NCBI GenBank assembly: GCA_004561555.1
Contig: SFVH01000042.1
Coordinates: forward strand, 1-23,017
Source: a bacterium
GTDB lineage: Bacteria; Bacteroidota; Bacteroidia; Bacteroidales; Muribaculaceae
DNA: 23,017 bases
Reading direction: 5' to 3'
The notes beneath the pieces are model-generated. The model saw nothing but the letters and a program-made list of their open reading frames with translations. It searched no databases and was not told the DNA's origin. Below, piece after piece: positions 1 to 7,095 of this stretch. The translations under genes were made by a program, and so were the position numbers. Position 1 is the first letter of the stretch. The number at the start of each line of letters is the position of its first letter.

Positions 1-1352
1 GTAGCTACAAATATATGCAGAGAGATATTGAGGGCAATATAGTGCCATATACAGGTCAATATGTACAATCTCGTATGACTTGCCTCAATGCCGGTATTAT
101 AGACCAAGCGATGTTTACAACCGAATTGAGCAAAATTTTCGACAATTCCACTTTGCGTATCGGTATCAATGAATGGAACTATGGTATTGATTATTCCTCT
201 AACACCACTATGTATGAGCAAAGCATACCCGACGACGGTTCTTATCCTGTGAGAGTGTATGATGCTCTCAAGCGTAGCAACGTTACATACGACTACAATA
301 AAAACGCATCGGAATACTATAAGGGACATGAAAATAAGCTCGCTTTATATGCCACACATGACTGGAATCCTACCGAACACCTTAACATCTATTATGGTGC
401 TCGTATAGAGTGGCAAAGCCTCAAAGGAGAGAATGCAGCAGTGCGTAATGCCGCCGGAGAATTTGTGGGTAGATTTTCAGATTATTATCTTGGAGCTACC
501 GCTCCCGACGGAACAATTATCAAGCCCAACAAGTTGGACTACGATTGGCTGAACTACGACTTTACTGCATCGGCAACCTACAGCATAACCAAGCCTTTTG
601 GCTTGCTCGGCGACTTCACCTATATTGTGCAACATCCCAAATTTGAAGCATTCGCACCTGCCACTTTGCCCAATACCGACAAAATCGTAGTACCTTTGGG
701 TCGTGCCGGATTCTATTACAATAACTCATGGCTCAGCCTTACCTCGATGTTTTCCTACATCTCCAAGACAAACAACAACTGCACACTCAACCTTCAGCAT
801 GATTCGGAAATCATGGCTGCGCCTCTCACTTTCGACATCAAAACATTGGGTTGGACAACCGACGTGGTTATGCATCCGTTTAAGGGATTTGATTTACACT
901 TCTTGTTTACCTATCAAAAGCCCACTTATAAGAAATATGAAACGAGCGTGAAGTTTAGCGACGGATATGAAGGTGTTATAAATGCTACCGGTAACATTGT
1001 GGCTGAAATACCTCAAGTGCTTGTAGAAATTGACCCGAGTTATATGATTACTCCTGATTTGAAACTGTGGCTCTCGTTCCGTTATTTCAGTAAGACGTAT
1101 GCCAACATCAATGAGGCTTACTATTTCAACGGTCATTGGGAAACTTTTGGCGGCATCAATTGGAGAGTGAACAAAATGCTCGATTTAGGCTGTACGGTAG
1201 TAAACTTCCTCAACCAAACCGGAGCAAAGGGTACTATTGCCGGCGCTGAGCTTATTACCAAGGAAGAGGCTAAAGACATAAAAAATCAACTTATGACCGG
1301 CTCTTATTTGCGCCCGTTGACAGTAGAATTTACAGCTACTCTCAAATTTTAA
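1..1352 (+). CDS. TonB-dependent outer-membrane receptor, C-terminal part (5' end outside window)
   Basis: The reading frame is open from the left edge (frame starting at base 3) to a TAA at 1350-1352, so at least 449 residues of a longer protein are present and the plug domain is missing. The sequence is a run of alternating aromatic and polar strands typical of a 22-strand outer-membrane beta-barrel, and it ends in an aromatic residue (FTATLKF), the usual C-terminal signal of TonB-dependent receptors. It sits 53 bp before a GH32 fructosidase and in line with a sugar importer and fructokinase, so uptake of fructan, fructo-oligosaccharide or fructose across the outer membrane is inferred. No SusD-like gene lies between it and GH32. 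I cannot tell from this part whether it is a SusC-type receptor or a SusD-independent one; a SusD could lie upstream of the window. Confidence 0.85.
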   Translation, partial: SYKYMQRDIEGNIVPYTGQYVQSRMTCLNAGIIDQAMFTTELSKIFDNSTLRIGINEWNYGIDYSSNTTMYEQSIPDDGSYPVRVYDALKRSNVTYDYNKNASEYYKGHENKLALYATHDWNPTEHLNIYYGARIEWQSLKGENAAVRNAAGEFVGRFSDYYLGATAPDGTIIKPNKLDYDWLNYDFTASATYSITKPFGLLGDFTYIVQHPKFEAFAPATLPNTDKIVVPLGRAGFYYNNSWLSLTSMFSYISKTNNNCTLNLQHDSEIMAAPLTFDIKTLGWTTDVVMHPFKGFDLHFLFTYQKPTYKKYETSVKFSDGYEGVINATGNIVAEIPQVLVEIDPSYMITPDLKLWLSFRYFSKTYANINEAYYFNGHWETFGGINWRVNKMLDLGCTVVNFLNQTGAKGTIAGAELITKEEAKDIKNQLMTGSYLRPLTVEFTATLKF

Positions 1353-1405
1353 AAAAATAATAACAGAATACTATTGATAAATTTGATACATTAAAATCCA
1401 AAACG

Positions 1406-3337
1406 ATGAAAACGAAATTATATATTATTCTTATTGCAATTGTGATGATGGTAGCATCATGTAGCGGCAATAACACCAAGATAAATATCAATCGTCAATC
1501 AGACGATATGGTGGTAATAAACATCAGCAATGCTCAGAAATATTTGCTGCTTCCTATCCAGGAGGATGCTCCGGAAGCACAAGTGAGACTCAACACTGGT
1601 TCTGCTACCGACACGTGGATGGATGTGCGCTTGGCAGTGTCGCGTATTGACTATTACGTGCCTTTTGAGGTGGCAGACAGCACCCAAACCGATAAGGATG
1701 CAGTGGTTGAAGTGAAGAATCAGCCCAAACCCGACGCTTTGTGTTGGGACAATCTGAAAACAGATGATAAATTTGATACCACAAACACCGACCGCTATCG
1801 TCCGGTGTATCACCATACTCCCGCTTATGGCTGGATGAACGATGCCAATGGGTTGGTGTATAAAGATGGTGAATGGCATCTTTACTTCCAATATAATCCT
1901 TATGCTTCGGTTTGGGGAAATATGCACTGGGGTCATTCAGTGAGCAAAGATTTGGTACATTGGGAACATTTGAAGCCGGCTATCGAACGCGATACTTTGG
2001 GCCATATTTTCTCCGGCTCGGCAGTTGTGGATAAGGATAATACAGCAGGATTTGGCAAAAATGCCATCATCGCTTACTACACCAGCCACCTTGAAGATGG
2101 CAGTCGTGCTCGCGAACTCACAGAATTGCAGTGTATGGCTTATTCCACCGACAATGGTCGCACATTCACCAAATATAGTGGCAACCCCGTGCTTAACAGC
2201 TATCAAGGATTGGAAAACGACCCCAAGCGATGCAAAGGTTTGCGCGACTTCCGCGACCCGAAGATTTTCCGCTATGAACCTCTGAAAATGTGGTATATGA
2301 TTGTGAGCAGTGATAAGGAAATGCGTTTCTATAGCAGCAAAGACCTTAAGTCGTGGCAATATGTCAGCGCTTTCGGTGAAGGATACGGAGTGCAACCCAA
2401 TCAATATGAATGTCCTGATTTCTTCCCTTTGACGCTTAACGGCAAGGAGTATTGGGTGATGATTGTAAATATCAATCCCGGATGCTTGTTCGGCGGTTCG
2501 GCTACGGAATATTTTGTGGGTACATTTGATGGAAAAGAGTTTAAATGTTTGAGCAAGCCTGAAACATATAAGTTTATTGATTGGGGTAAGGACCACTATG
2601 CTACCGTTACATTTAGCAATGCTCCCAATGGTCGCGTGATAGGTATGCCATGGATGAGCAACTGGCAATATGCCAACTATGTGCCCACTCAACAATTCCG
2701 CTCTGCCAACGGTTTGCCTCGCGAATTCTCTCTCTTTGAAGTAGATGGAGAAGTGTATATGGCGGCAAAACCGGTTGATGAAATAAAAAATCTTGTATCA
2801 GGCACTCGTAATGAAGCTGATTTTGAAGTGGATGCTCGCGCTCATCGTATAGAGAACGTGGATGGGGATAAAGATGGTGCTTTCCATCTTCAGTTTACGG
2901 TTACTCCCGCTGCAAATACACACAAAGTGAACTTCAACTTGGTTAATGCATCCGGCGAGACATTGAAGTGCTACCTTGACCTTGAGCAACAACGCATCGT
3001 GATGGACCGTACAGAGGCAGGTATCAAAGACCTCAATCGTCATGGTCAGCCCTATAATGTGCATGAACGCGAAGCAGATGAGCATCGTAAGATATATTCC
3101 GTAAACTATAAAAATGATTGGGCATTGGGCACCTGGGCTCCTTTAAATTTGTGTGAAGGACCATCTTATACAATAAGCATTTACGTGGATAAGTGCTCGG
3201 CTGAAATGTTTGTTGATGAAGGTCGTATAGCAATGACCAACCTTGTGTTTCCCACAAACGATTACGACGCTGTGGAATTTACCTCTGAAGGAAAAGCCAA
3301 AGTTAGTAATGTGGTAATCAATCAGTTGGGTAAGTAA
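1406..3337 (+). CDS. GH32 family fructosidase (levanase/inulinase type), lipoprotein
   Basis: A 643-residue glycoside hydrolase that should release fructose from fructans or sucrose-like oligomers. Residues 1-19 form a lipoprotein signal with a VASC lipobox (lipidated Cys19). The residues after Cys19 lack the acidic run typical of surface export in Bacteroides, so a periplasm-facing location is inferred. After an N-terminal beta domain (about 30-125, resembling the extra domain of other Bacteroidales GH32 proteins) the five-blade propeller starts with WMNDANG (143-149, nucleophile Asp146), followed by FRDPK (Asp284, transition-state stabiliser) and ECPD (acid/base Glu335). A C-terminal beta-sandwich covers about 470-640. 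The usual Pro of WMNDPNG is Ala here. In Bacteroides thetaiotaomicron a fructokinase, MFS importer and GH32 enzyme are likewise adjacent (BT1757-BT1759). Linkage preference (beta-2,1 or beta-2,6; exo or endo) cannot be read from sequence. Confidence 0.93.
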   Translation: MKTKLYIILIAIVMMVASCSGNNTKININRQSDDMVVINISNAQKYLLLPIQEDAPEAQVRLNTGSATDTWMDVRLAVSRIDYYVPFEVADSTQTDKDAVVEVKNQPKPDALCWDNLKTDDKFDTTNTDRYRPVYHHTPAYGWMNDANGLVYKDGEWHLYFQYNPYASVWGNMHWGHSVSKDLVHWEHLKPAIERDTLGHIFSGSAVVDKDNTAGFGKNAIIAYYTSHLEDGSRARELTELQCMAYSTDNGRTFTKYSGNPVLNSYQGLENDPKRCKGLRDFRDPKIFRYEPLKMWYMIVSSDKEMRFYSSKDLKSWQYVSAFGEGYGVQPNQYECPDFFPLTLNGKEYWVMIVNINPGCLFGGSATEYFVGTFDGKEFKCLSKPETYKFIDWGKDHYATVTFSNAPNGRVIGMPWMSNWQYANYVPTQQFRSANGLPREFSLFEVDGEVYMAAKPVDEIKNLVSGTRNEADFEVDARAHRIENVDGDKDGAFHLQFTVTPAANTHKVNFNLVNASGETLKCYLDLEQQRIVMDRTEAGIKDLNRHGQPYNVHEREADEHRKIYSVNYKNDWALGTWAPLNLCEGPSYTISIYVDKCSAEMFVDEGRIAMTNLVFPTNDYDAVEFTSEGKAKVSNVVINQLGK

Positions 3338-3346
3338 TTGAAACGA

Positions 3347-3353
3347 GGGAGGA
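3347..3353 (+). promoter_or_regulatory. Shine-Dalgarno-like site before the MFS gene
   Basis: GGGAGGA ends 7 bases before the ATG at 3361. Most genes in this window have no such site, as is usual for Bacteroidetes, so this purine-rich match is unusual. It supports the chosen start and may help reinitiation 23 bp after the GH32 stop. Confidence 0.5.
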
Positions 3354-3360
3354 TTAAGCG

Positions 3361-4524
3361 ATGAAAAGTAAGAAAATTGCATTTCTATCGGTGATGCTTT
3401 GCTTCTTCACCATGGGTTTTGTCGACCTTGTGGGTATAGCATCCAACTATGTGAAAGCAGACTTGGGTCTTACCGACTCACAAGCCAATATAATGCCGTC
3501 GTTGGTGTTCTTTTGGTTCTTGATATTCTCCGTACCTACAGGATTGTTGATGAATAAGATAGGTCGTCGCAATACGGTGCTTCTGAGCATTGTGCTCACT
3601 ATCGGTTCGCTCGTGGTACCTATCTTTGGCGATACCTATCCAATGATGCTTGTAGCATTCTCTCTCTTGGGTATCGGTAATGCAATAATGCAGACATCGC
3701 TTAATCCTTTGGTGAGCAATTTGGTGAGTGGTAATCGTTTGGCAAGCACGATGACTCTTGGTCAGTTTGTAAAAGCCATAGCCTCGTTTCTTGCACCGAT
3801 AATAGCTGCTTGGGGCGCCACTGCTGCTATACCCACATTCGGATTGCAATGGCGCATATTGTTCCCGATATATGCCATTGTGGGATTAGTTGCCACAATA
3901 GCCCTTTTCGCCACAAATATTAAGGAGGAGCCGGCAGACGAAGCTTCCTCAGTCGTTTCCTGCTTGAAGCTACTTGGTAAGCCGTTTGTACTTCTTTGCT
4001 TCATCGGCATTATGTGTCATGTGGGCATCGATGTGGGCACCAACACCACTGCTCCCAAGCTCCTTGTGGAGCGTGCCGGAATGACGATAGGGGCTGCCGG
4101 CTTTGCCACCTCGGTTTATTTCATTTTCCGTACCATCGGTTGCTTTACCGGCTCTTTCATCTTGCGTTTCTTCAGTGCCAAGTCATTCTTCTTTGTAAGT
4201 GCGTTGATGATTGCCGGCGGATTGGCGGGATTGTTTTATGCCTCTACGGAAATGAGCATATACTTGTGTCTTGCCCTAATCGGTTATGGCAACTCAAATA
4301 TCTTCTCCATCATTTTCTCTCAAGCTTTGCTTAGTGAGCCAAAGAAGAAAAATGAAGTGTCGGGATTGATGATTATGGGCTTGTTTGGCGGTACTCTATT
4401 CCCGTTGGCTATGGGTTATGCCACCGACTTCATTCAGAGTCAGTCGGGGGCGGTAGCAGTGATGGCTGTCGGTGCATTATATCTTTTAATATATACTCTT
4501 AAAATCAACAAAAGTCATGAATAA
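3361..4524 (+). CDS. MFS sugar transporter (FucP/glucose-galactose porter type), likely fructose importer
   Basis: A 387-residue, very hydrophobic protein with about 12 membrane segments and the MFS loop signature between helices 2 and 3 (GLLMNKIGRRN, about residues 61-71). It fits the FucP-like fucose:H+ / glucose-galactose porter branch in length and character. It lies between a GH32 enzyme and a PfkB kinase, and its stop overlaps the kinase start by 8 bp, so the three are almost certainly co-transcribed and translationally coupled. Fructose is inferred as the substrate because GH32 releases fructose and the downstream enzyme phosphorylates it; the same gene order occurs in the B. thetaiotaomicron fructan locus. 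Located in the inner membrane. The residues that set sugar specificity cannot be judged by eye. Confidence 0.88.
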   Translation: MKSKKIAFLSVMLCFFTMGFVDLVGIASNYVKADLGLTDSQANIMPSLVFFWFLIFSVPTGLLMNKIGRRNTVLLSIVLTIGSLVVPIFGDTYPMMLVAFSLLGIGNAIMQTSLNPLVSNLVSGNRLASTMTLGQFVKAIASFLAPIIAAWGATAAIPTFGLQWRILFPIYAIVGLVATIALFATNIKEEPADEASSVVSCLKLLGKPFVLLCFIGIMCHVGIDVGTNTTAPKLLVERAGMTIGAAGFATSVYFIFRTIGCFTGSFILRFFSAKSFFFVSALMIAGGLAGLFYASTEMSIYLCLALIGYGNSNIFSIIFSQALLSEPKKKNEVSGLMIMGLFGGTLFPLAMGYATDFIQSQSGAVAVMAVGALYLLIYTLKINKSHE

Positions 4525-5389
4525 GAATAAATTTATCGTTGGCTTAGGCGAGGCTCTGTGGGATATGCTTCCAACCGGTAAAAAATTGGGTGGCGCCCCG
4601 GCAAATTTTGCCTATCATGTGTCGCAACAAGGATTGAAAGGCATTGCCGTGAGTGCTGTGGGCAGCGATGCGCTTGGTTATGGTATCATTGATGCGCTGA
4701 AAGAAAATAATCTTGACTTCTATATGCAATCGGTGGCTTATCCCACCGGAGTGGTGAATGTAGAACTTATCGACGGCAAGCCCGATTATCATATCGTGGA
4801 AGATGTGGCATGGGATAATATCGAATTCACACCTCATATGGAATATATCGCACGCAATGCCTGTGCCGTGTGCTTCGGCTCGCTGGCGCAACGCAGTCCG
4901 AAGTCACGCCACACTGTGCGCCGTTTTATCGAGACGATGGGTGTGGGCGACGGCATCTATCGCGTGTTTGACATCAATCTTCGTCAGCATTTCTATAGCA
5001 GGGATGTAATCGAGGAGTCGTTGCGATTGAGCAATGTGTTTAAGATTAATGATGATGAAATAAAAATCATCACCCCGATGTTTGAACTTACAGAAGGTGA
5101 TTATGAAGCCAGTTGTCGCAAACTTATTGCAATGTTCGACCTTGACATCGTGATACTGACTTGTGGCGAAAAGGGTAGCTTTATCTTCACTAACGACGGT
5201 GAGACATCATTTCAATCAACTCCCAAAGTTGATGCCATCGATACCGTAGGCGCCGGCGACTCATTCACGGCAACATTCATCTGCGGTCTTATCAATGGCA
5301 AAGGCATTGTTGCCGCTCATAAAGCCGCTACCGAGGTGGCAGCCTATGTGTGCACTTGCCATGGCGCAATGCCTGAATATAAAAAATAA
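4517..5389 (+). CDS. PfkB-family carbohydrate kinase, probable fructokinase
   Basis: A 290-residue cytoplasmic ribokinase/PfkB-family kinase, the usual length. The N-terminal signature GGAPANFAYH (25-34) binds the sugar, and the C-terminal signature DTVGAGDSF (242-250) holds the anion hole and catalytic base Asp248. The reaction inferred is fructose + ATP to fructose 6-phosphate, the last step of the cluster. The start ATG lies inside the last codons of the MFS gene (8-bp overlap), showing tight coupling. A terminator follows 77 bp after the stop. Related PfkB enzymes act on other sugars, so fructose rests on context and on the GGAPANFA form typical of bacterial fructokinases. Confidence 0.9.
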   Translation: MNKNKFIVGLGEALWDMLPTGKKLGGAPANFAYHVSQQGLKGIAVSAVGSDALGYGIIDALKENNLDFYMQSVAYPTGVVNVELIDGKPDYHIVEDVAWDNIEFTPHMEYIARNACAVCFGSLAQRSPKSRHTVRRFIETMGVGDGIYRVFDINLRQHFYSRDVIEESLRLSNVFKINDDEIKIITPMFELTEGDYEASCRKLIAMFDLDIVILTCGEKGSFIFTNDGETSFQSTPKVDAIDTVGAGDSFTATFICGLINGKGIVAAHKAATEVAAYVCTCHGAMPEYKK

Positions 5390-5465
5390 CAAAGGTTTTT
5401 TTTCATAATAGGTAATTGAGTTTTAAGGTTATTAGGTTGTTTTAAATTAAAAATGGTTTATTCTG

Positions 5466-5500
5466 AAAGGGGTGTGTTTGGGATGAATACGCCCCTTTTT
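5466..5500 (+). terminator. Rho-independent terminator of the fructan operon
   Basis: An 11-bp stem (5466-5476 with 5488-5498; two G-U pairs, four consecutive G-C pairs) around an 11-base loop ends in a run of five T. It lies 77 bp after the fructokinase stop. Confidence 0.85.
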
Positions 5501-5612
5501 ATGATAAAGAATCAAAGATGTGTCATGTTTTAAATTTTTGTTAATAACGCTTATAACAGTTTGATTTGTAGGTAGTTTTTGAGTGCTTGGTTTTAAAATA
5601 ATCTAAAAATAT

Positions 5613-5642
5613 TTTGCATTAGCATATTTATTAGTACCTTTG
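5613..5642 (+). promoter_or_regulatory. Bacteroidetes-type promoter for an orphan short transcript
   Basis: A -33 TTTG (5613-5616) and a -7 TACCTTTG (5635-5642) are separated by 18 bp, close to the usual 19-21 bp. The -7 box is the same octamer as at the rRNA promoters near 22.7 kb, which suggests strong expression. Start of transcription is expected at about 5647-5650. No protein gene of normal size follows on this strand before the terminator at 5725-5781. Confidence 0.75.
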
Positions 5643-5647
5643 CACTG

Positions 5648-5781
5648 CATTTGCTATGCGTGTGCGATTTTCTGATATGCGCAACACGCTTTTCTTAGCA
5701 ATAGTTTTATAAATTCTGACAGTGGAAAATCGGAAATTAACCAACTCGGGAGAGCGTCGTTACTTTCCGGTTTTCTTTTTT
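5648..5781 (+). ncRNA. Candidate structured small RNA, about 130 nt, family not recognised
   Basis: Between the promoter at 5613-5642 and a strong terminator the sequence can fold into nested helices: TTGCTA (5651-5656) with TAGCAA (5696-5701), then GCGTGT (5658-5663) with ACACGC (5684-5689), then GCG (5664-5666) with CGC (5680-5682), leaving A5683 bulged and a 13-base apical loop. CACTG (5643-5647) could also pair with CAGTG (5720-5724) if transcription starts early enough. A terminator hairpin follows at 5725-5781. The unit is isolated: the operon upstream has its own terminator, and a convergent tRNA gene follows. An 18-codon frame (ATG 5656-5658 to TAA 5710-5712) also fits, so a leader-peptide or small-protein gene is an alternative. 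I do not recognise the family; 6S-like RNA is one option but the size is small for it. Confidence 0.6.
5725..5781 (+). terminator. Rho-independent terminator of the candidate small RNA
   Basis: A 12-bp stem (5725-5736 with 5764-5775, one G-U pair) is extended by TAAC/GTTA (5738-5741 with 5759-5762) and followed by six T (5776-5781). Its end is only 11 bp from the oppositely directed terminator of the tRNA gene. Confidence 0.85.
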
Positions 5782-5792
5782 ATGTAACAAAA

Positions 5793-5831
5793 ACACAAAA
5801 AAAGAGCGCCCGGATTTCTCCAAGCGCTCTT
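5793..5831 (-). terminator. Rho-independent terminator of tRNA-Asp
   Basis: Read on the minus strand, AAGAGCGC (5831-5824) pairs perfectly with GCGCTCTT (5809-5802) around a 14-base loop and runs into a T tract (A-rich 5795-5801 on the plus strand). It begins right after the tRNA 3' end. Confidence 0.88.
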
Positions 5832-5832
5832 G

Positions 5833-5907
5833 CGGTGCGGACGGGACTCGAACCCGCGACCCCATGCGTGACAGGCATGTATTCTAACCAGGCTGAACTA
5901 CCGCACC
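5833..5907 (-). tRNA. tRNA-Asp (anticodon GUC)
   Basis: On the minus strand a full cloverleaf is present: acceptor GGTGCGG/CCGCACC with discriminator G, anticodon stem CATGC/GCATG around loop CTGTCAC (anticodon GTC at 5872-5870), and T-arm GCGGGTTCGAGTCCCGT. The 75-nt gene does not encode the 3' CCA (GCA follows instead), so CCA must be added enzymatically. I did not find a convincing promoter between it and the divergent esterase gene. Confidence 0.96.
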
Positions 5908-5946
5908 TTCCGAGAAACGGATTTTGCAACATTTTGAGTAAAAAAC

Positions 5947-5977
5947 TTGCTAAAAAAAGCGGTTTTACATATTTTTG
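5947..5977 (+). promoter_or_regulatory. Promoter of the esterase gene
   Basis: TTG (5947-5949), a 20-bp spacer and TATTTTTG (5970-5977) match the Bacteroidetes consensus. Transcription should begin about 5983, leaving a leader of about 17 nt before the ATG at 6000. This argues against any start further upstream, which would lie inside the antisense of the tRNA. Confidence 0.6.
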
Positions 5978-5999
5978 TAGGAAAAATACTTCGACAATT

Positions 6000-6815
6000 A
6001 TGGTTAGAACTCGACTTTTGACACTTTTTACGCTGCTCACTCTGACGGTGACGTTATGGGCGTCGCGTGTAGAAACAAAGGCGGTGCATAGCGATGCTAT
6101 GAACAAAGACGTAAATGTGAGCATTGTGCTTCCGGAAGCCTATGGAGCGCATCGCTTGCCGGTGGTTTATCTTCTTCACGGTTACGGCGACAACCACGAG
6201 CGCGGCTATCTTTCACTTACCGATGTGCGTCGTCTTGCCGACAACTGCGGCATCATCGTGGTAATCCCCGATGCCGATACAAGTTGGTATTTCGACAGCC
6301 CCATCGACCCCACTTATAAATATGAAACATTTGTTGCTACCGAGCTGGTGAATTATACCGACAAAAACTATTATACCCTTGCCGACCGTCGTCATCGGGC
6401 AACAACCGGCTTGAGTATGGGTGGACACGGAGCGCTATATCTTGCCATCCGTCATCAAGACACCTTCGGTGCTGCCGGCTCTATGAGCGGGGGGGTGGAT
6501 TTCCGTCCGTTCCCCGAAAAGTGGGATATCAAGTTGCGTCTGGGAGAAAAAGCGAAATATCCTGATAATTGGGACAATAACACTGTGATATCACAACTGC
6601 CAAAACTCAAAAACGGCTCGTTGCAACTTATCATTGATTGTGGTACTGAAGACTTCTTCTTTGAGGTAAACAACAATCTCCATAACGCCCTTATCTCTCA
6701 AGGCATAGCTCACGAGTACACCACACGCCCCGGTAACCACTCATGGGACTATTGGCGTCGCTCGCTCCGCGACCACTTCTATTTCTTTGCTGACTTTTTC
6801 GGCTCTGATAAATAG
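6000..6815 (+). CDS. Exported alpha/beta-hydrolase esterase (esterase D / XynC-like family)
   Basis: A 271-residue protein with a signal peptide (about residues 1-21, ending LWA). The alpha/beta-hydrolase fold shows an oxyanion-loop HGYGDN (60-65), the nucleophile elbow GLSMGG (137-142, Ser139), a probable acid Asp218 in CGTED, and His247 in GNHSW. This is the putative esterase family that includes feruloyl/acetyl-xylan-type and S-formylglutathione-type esterases. In gut Bacteroidales such exported members often remove acyl groups from plant polysaccharides, but no xylan genes are nearby and the substrate is unknown. The frame stays open upstream to 5835, across the tRNA antisense; the ATG at 6000 is chosen because the promoter lies just before it and the signal peptide starts there. 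The gene is monocistronic, with a hairpin 38 bp after the stop. Confidence 0.88.
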   Translation: MVRTRLLTLFTLLTLTVTLWASRVETKAVHSDAMNKDVNVSIVLPEAYGAHRLPVVYLLHGYGDNHERGYLSLTDVRRLADNCGIIVVIPDADTSWYFDSPIDPTYKYETFVATELVNYTDKNYYTLADRRHRATTGLSMGGHGALYLAIRHQDTFGAAGSMSGGVDFRPFPEKWDIKLRLGEKAKYPDNWDNNTVISQLPKLKNGSLQLIIDCGTEDFFFEVNNNLHNALISQGIAHEYTTRPGNHSWDYWRRSLRDHFYFFADFFGSDK

Positions 6816-6853
6816 TCGCATAGTTAAGTATTTTTAACTAATAAAAGATAGTA

Positions 6854-6888
6854 AAAGCACTCGCCGACGATTTGTTGGCGAGTGCTTT
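6854..6888 (+). terminator. Terminator hairpin after the esterase gene
   Basis: A 15-bp stem (6854-6868 with 6874-6888, one G-U pair) around a 5-base loop. The T-run is short (TTT, then CATT), so this is a strong hairpin with a weak tail. Confidence 0.7.
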
Positions 6889-7001
6889 CATTATGCTTTA
6901 ATAATTGATGAATAGTTTGGTGATATTAGCGATAAATTACATTGCCAATAGCAAATTGTTTTTTAATTCCGTGGTAGCATATGGTGTAAACCATAAAACT
7001 A

Positions 7002-7033
7002 TTGACAAATGCAAGAAAATCTTCTTAACTTTG
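7002..7033 (+). promoter_or_regulatory. Promoter of the asparaginase gene
   Basis: TTG (7002-7004), a 21-bp spacer and TAACTTTG (7026-7033). Transcription should start near 7040, giving a leader of about 55 nt. This rules out the in-frame ATGs at 7009 and 7036. A small dyad TATGGT/ACCATA (6980-6985 with 6990-6995) lies just upstream of the -33 box and could be an operator. Confidence 0.7.
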
Positions 7034-7095
7034 CAATGGATAGTCTGACGTACTATCACACATTAGGTTTGTTTACGAAAATAACGAAAATCTTA

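Noticed and set aside
1378..1385. TAAATTTG before the GH32 gene as an internal promoter.
   Set aside because: No TTTG stands 19-21 bp upstream in this AT-rich gap; co-transcription with the receptor is simpler.
1937..2695. Long open frame (252 codons) on the minus strand inside the GH32 gene.
   Set aside because: It is fully antisense to a gene with intact catalytic motifs and shows no recognisable protein features or promoter.
5613..5831. The structured RNA as a riboswitch or leader of the esterase gene.
   Set aside because: It has its own terminator, and a convergent tRNA gene with its terminator and the esterase's own promoter lie between.
5835..5999. Upstream extension of the esterase frame to an ATG at 5835.
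   Set aside because: It runs across the antisense of tRNA-Asp and lies before the promoter at 5947-5977; the signal peptide begins at the ATG at 6000.
7009..7095. Longer start for asparaginase at 7009.
   Set aside because: The -7 box of the promoter is at 7026-7033, so the 7009 ATG would not be transcribed, and the family N-terminus begins at 7096.
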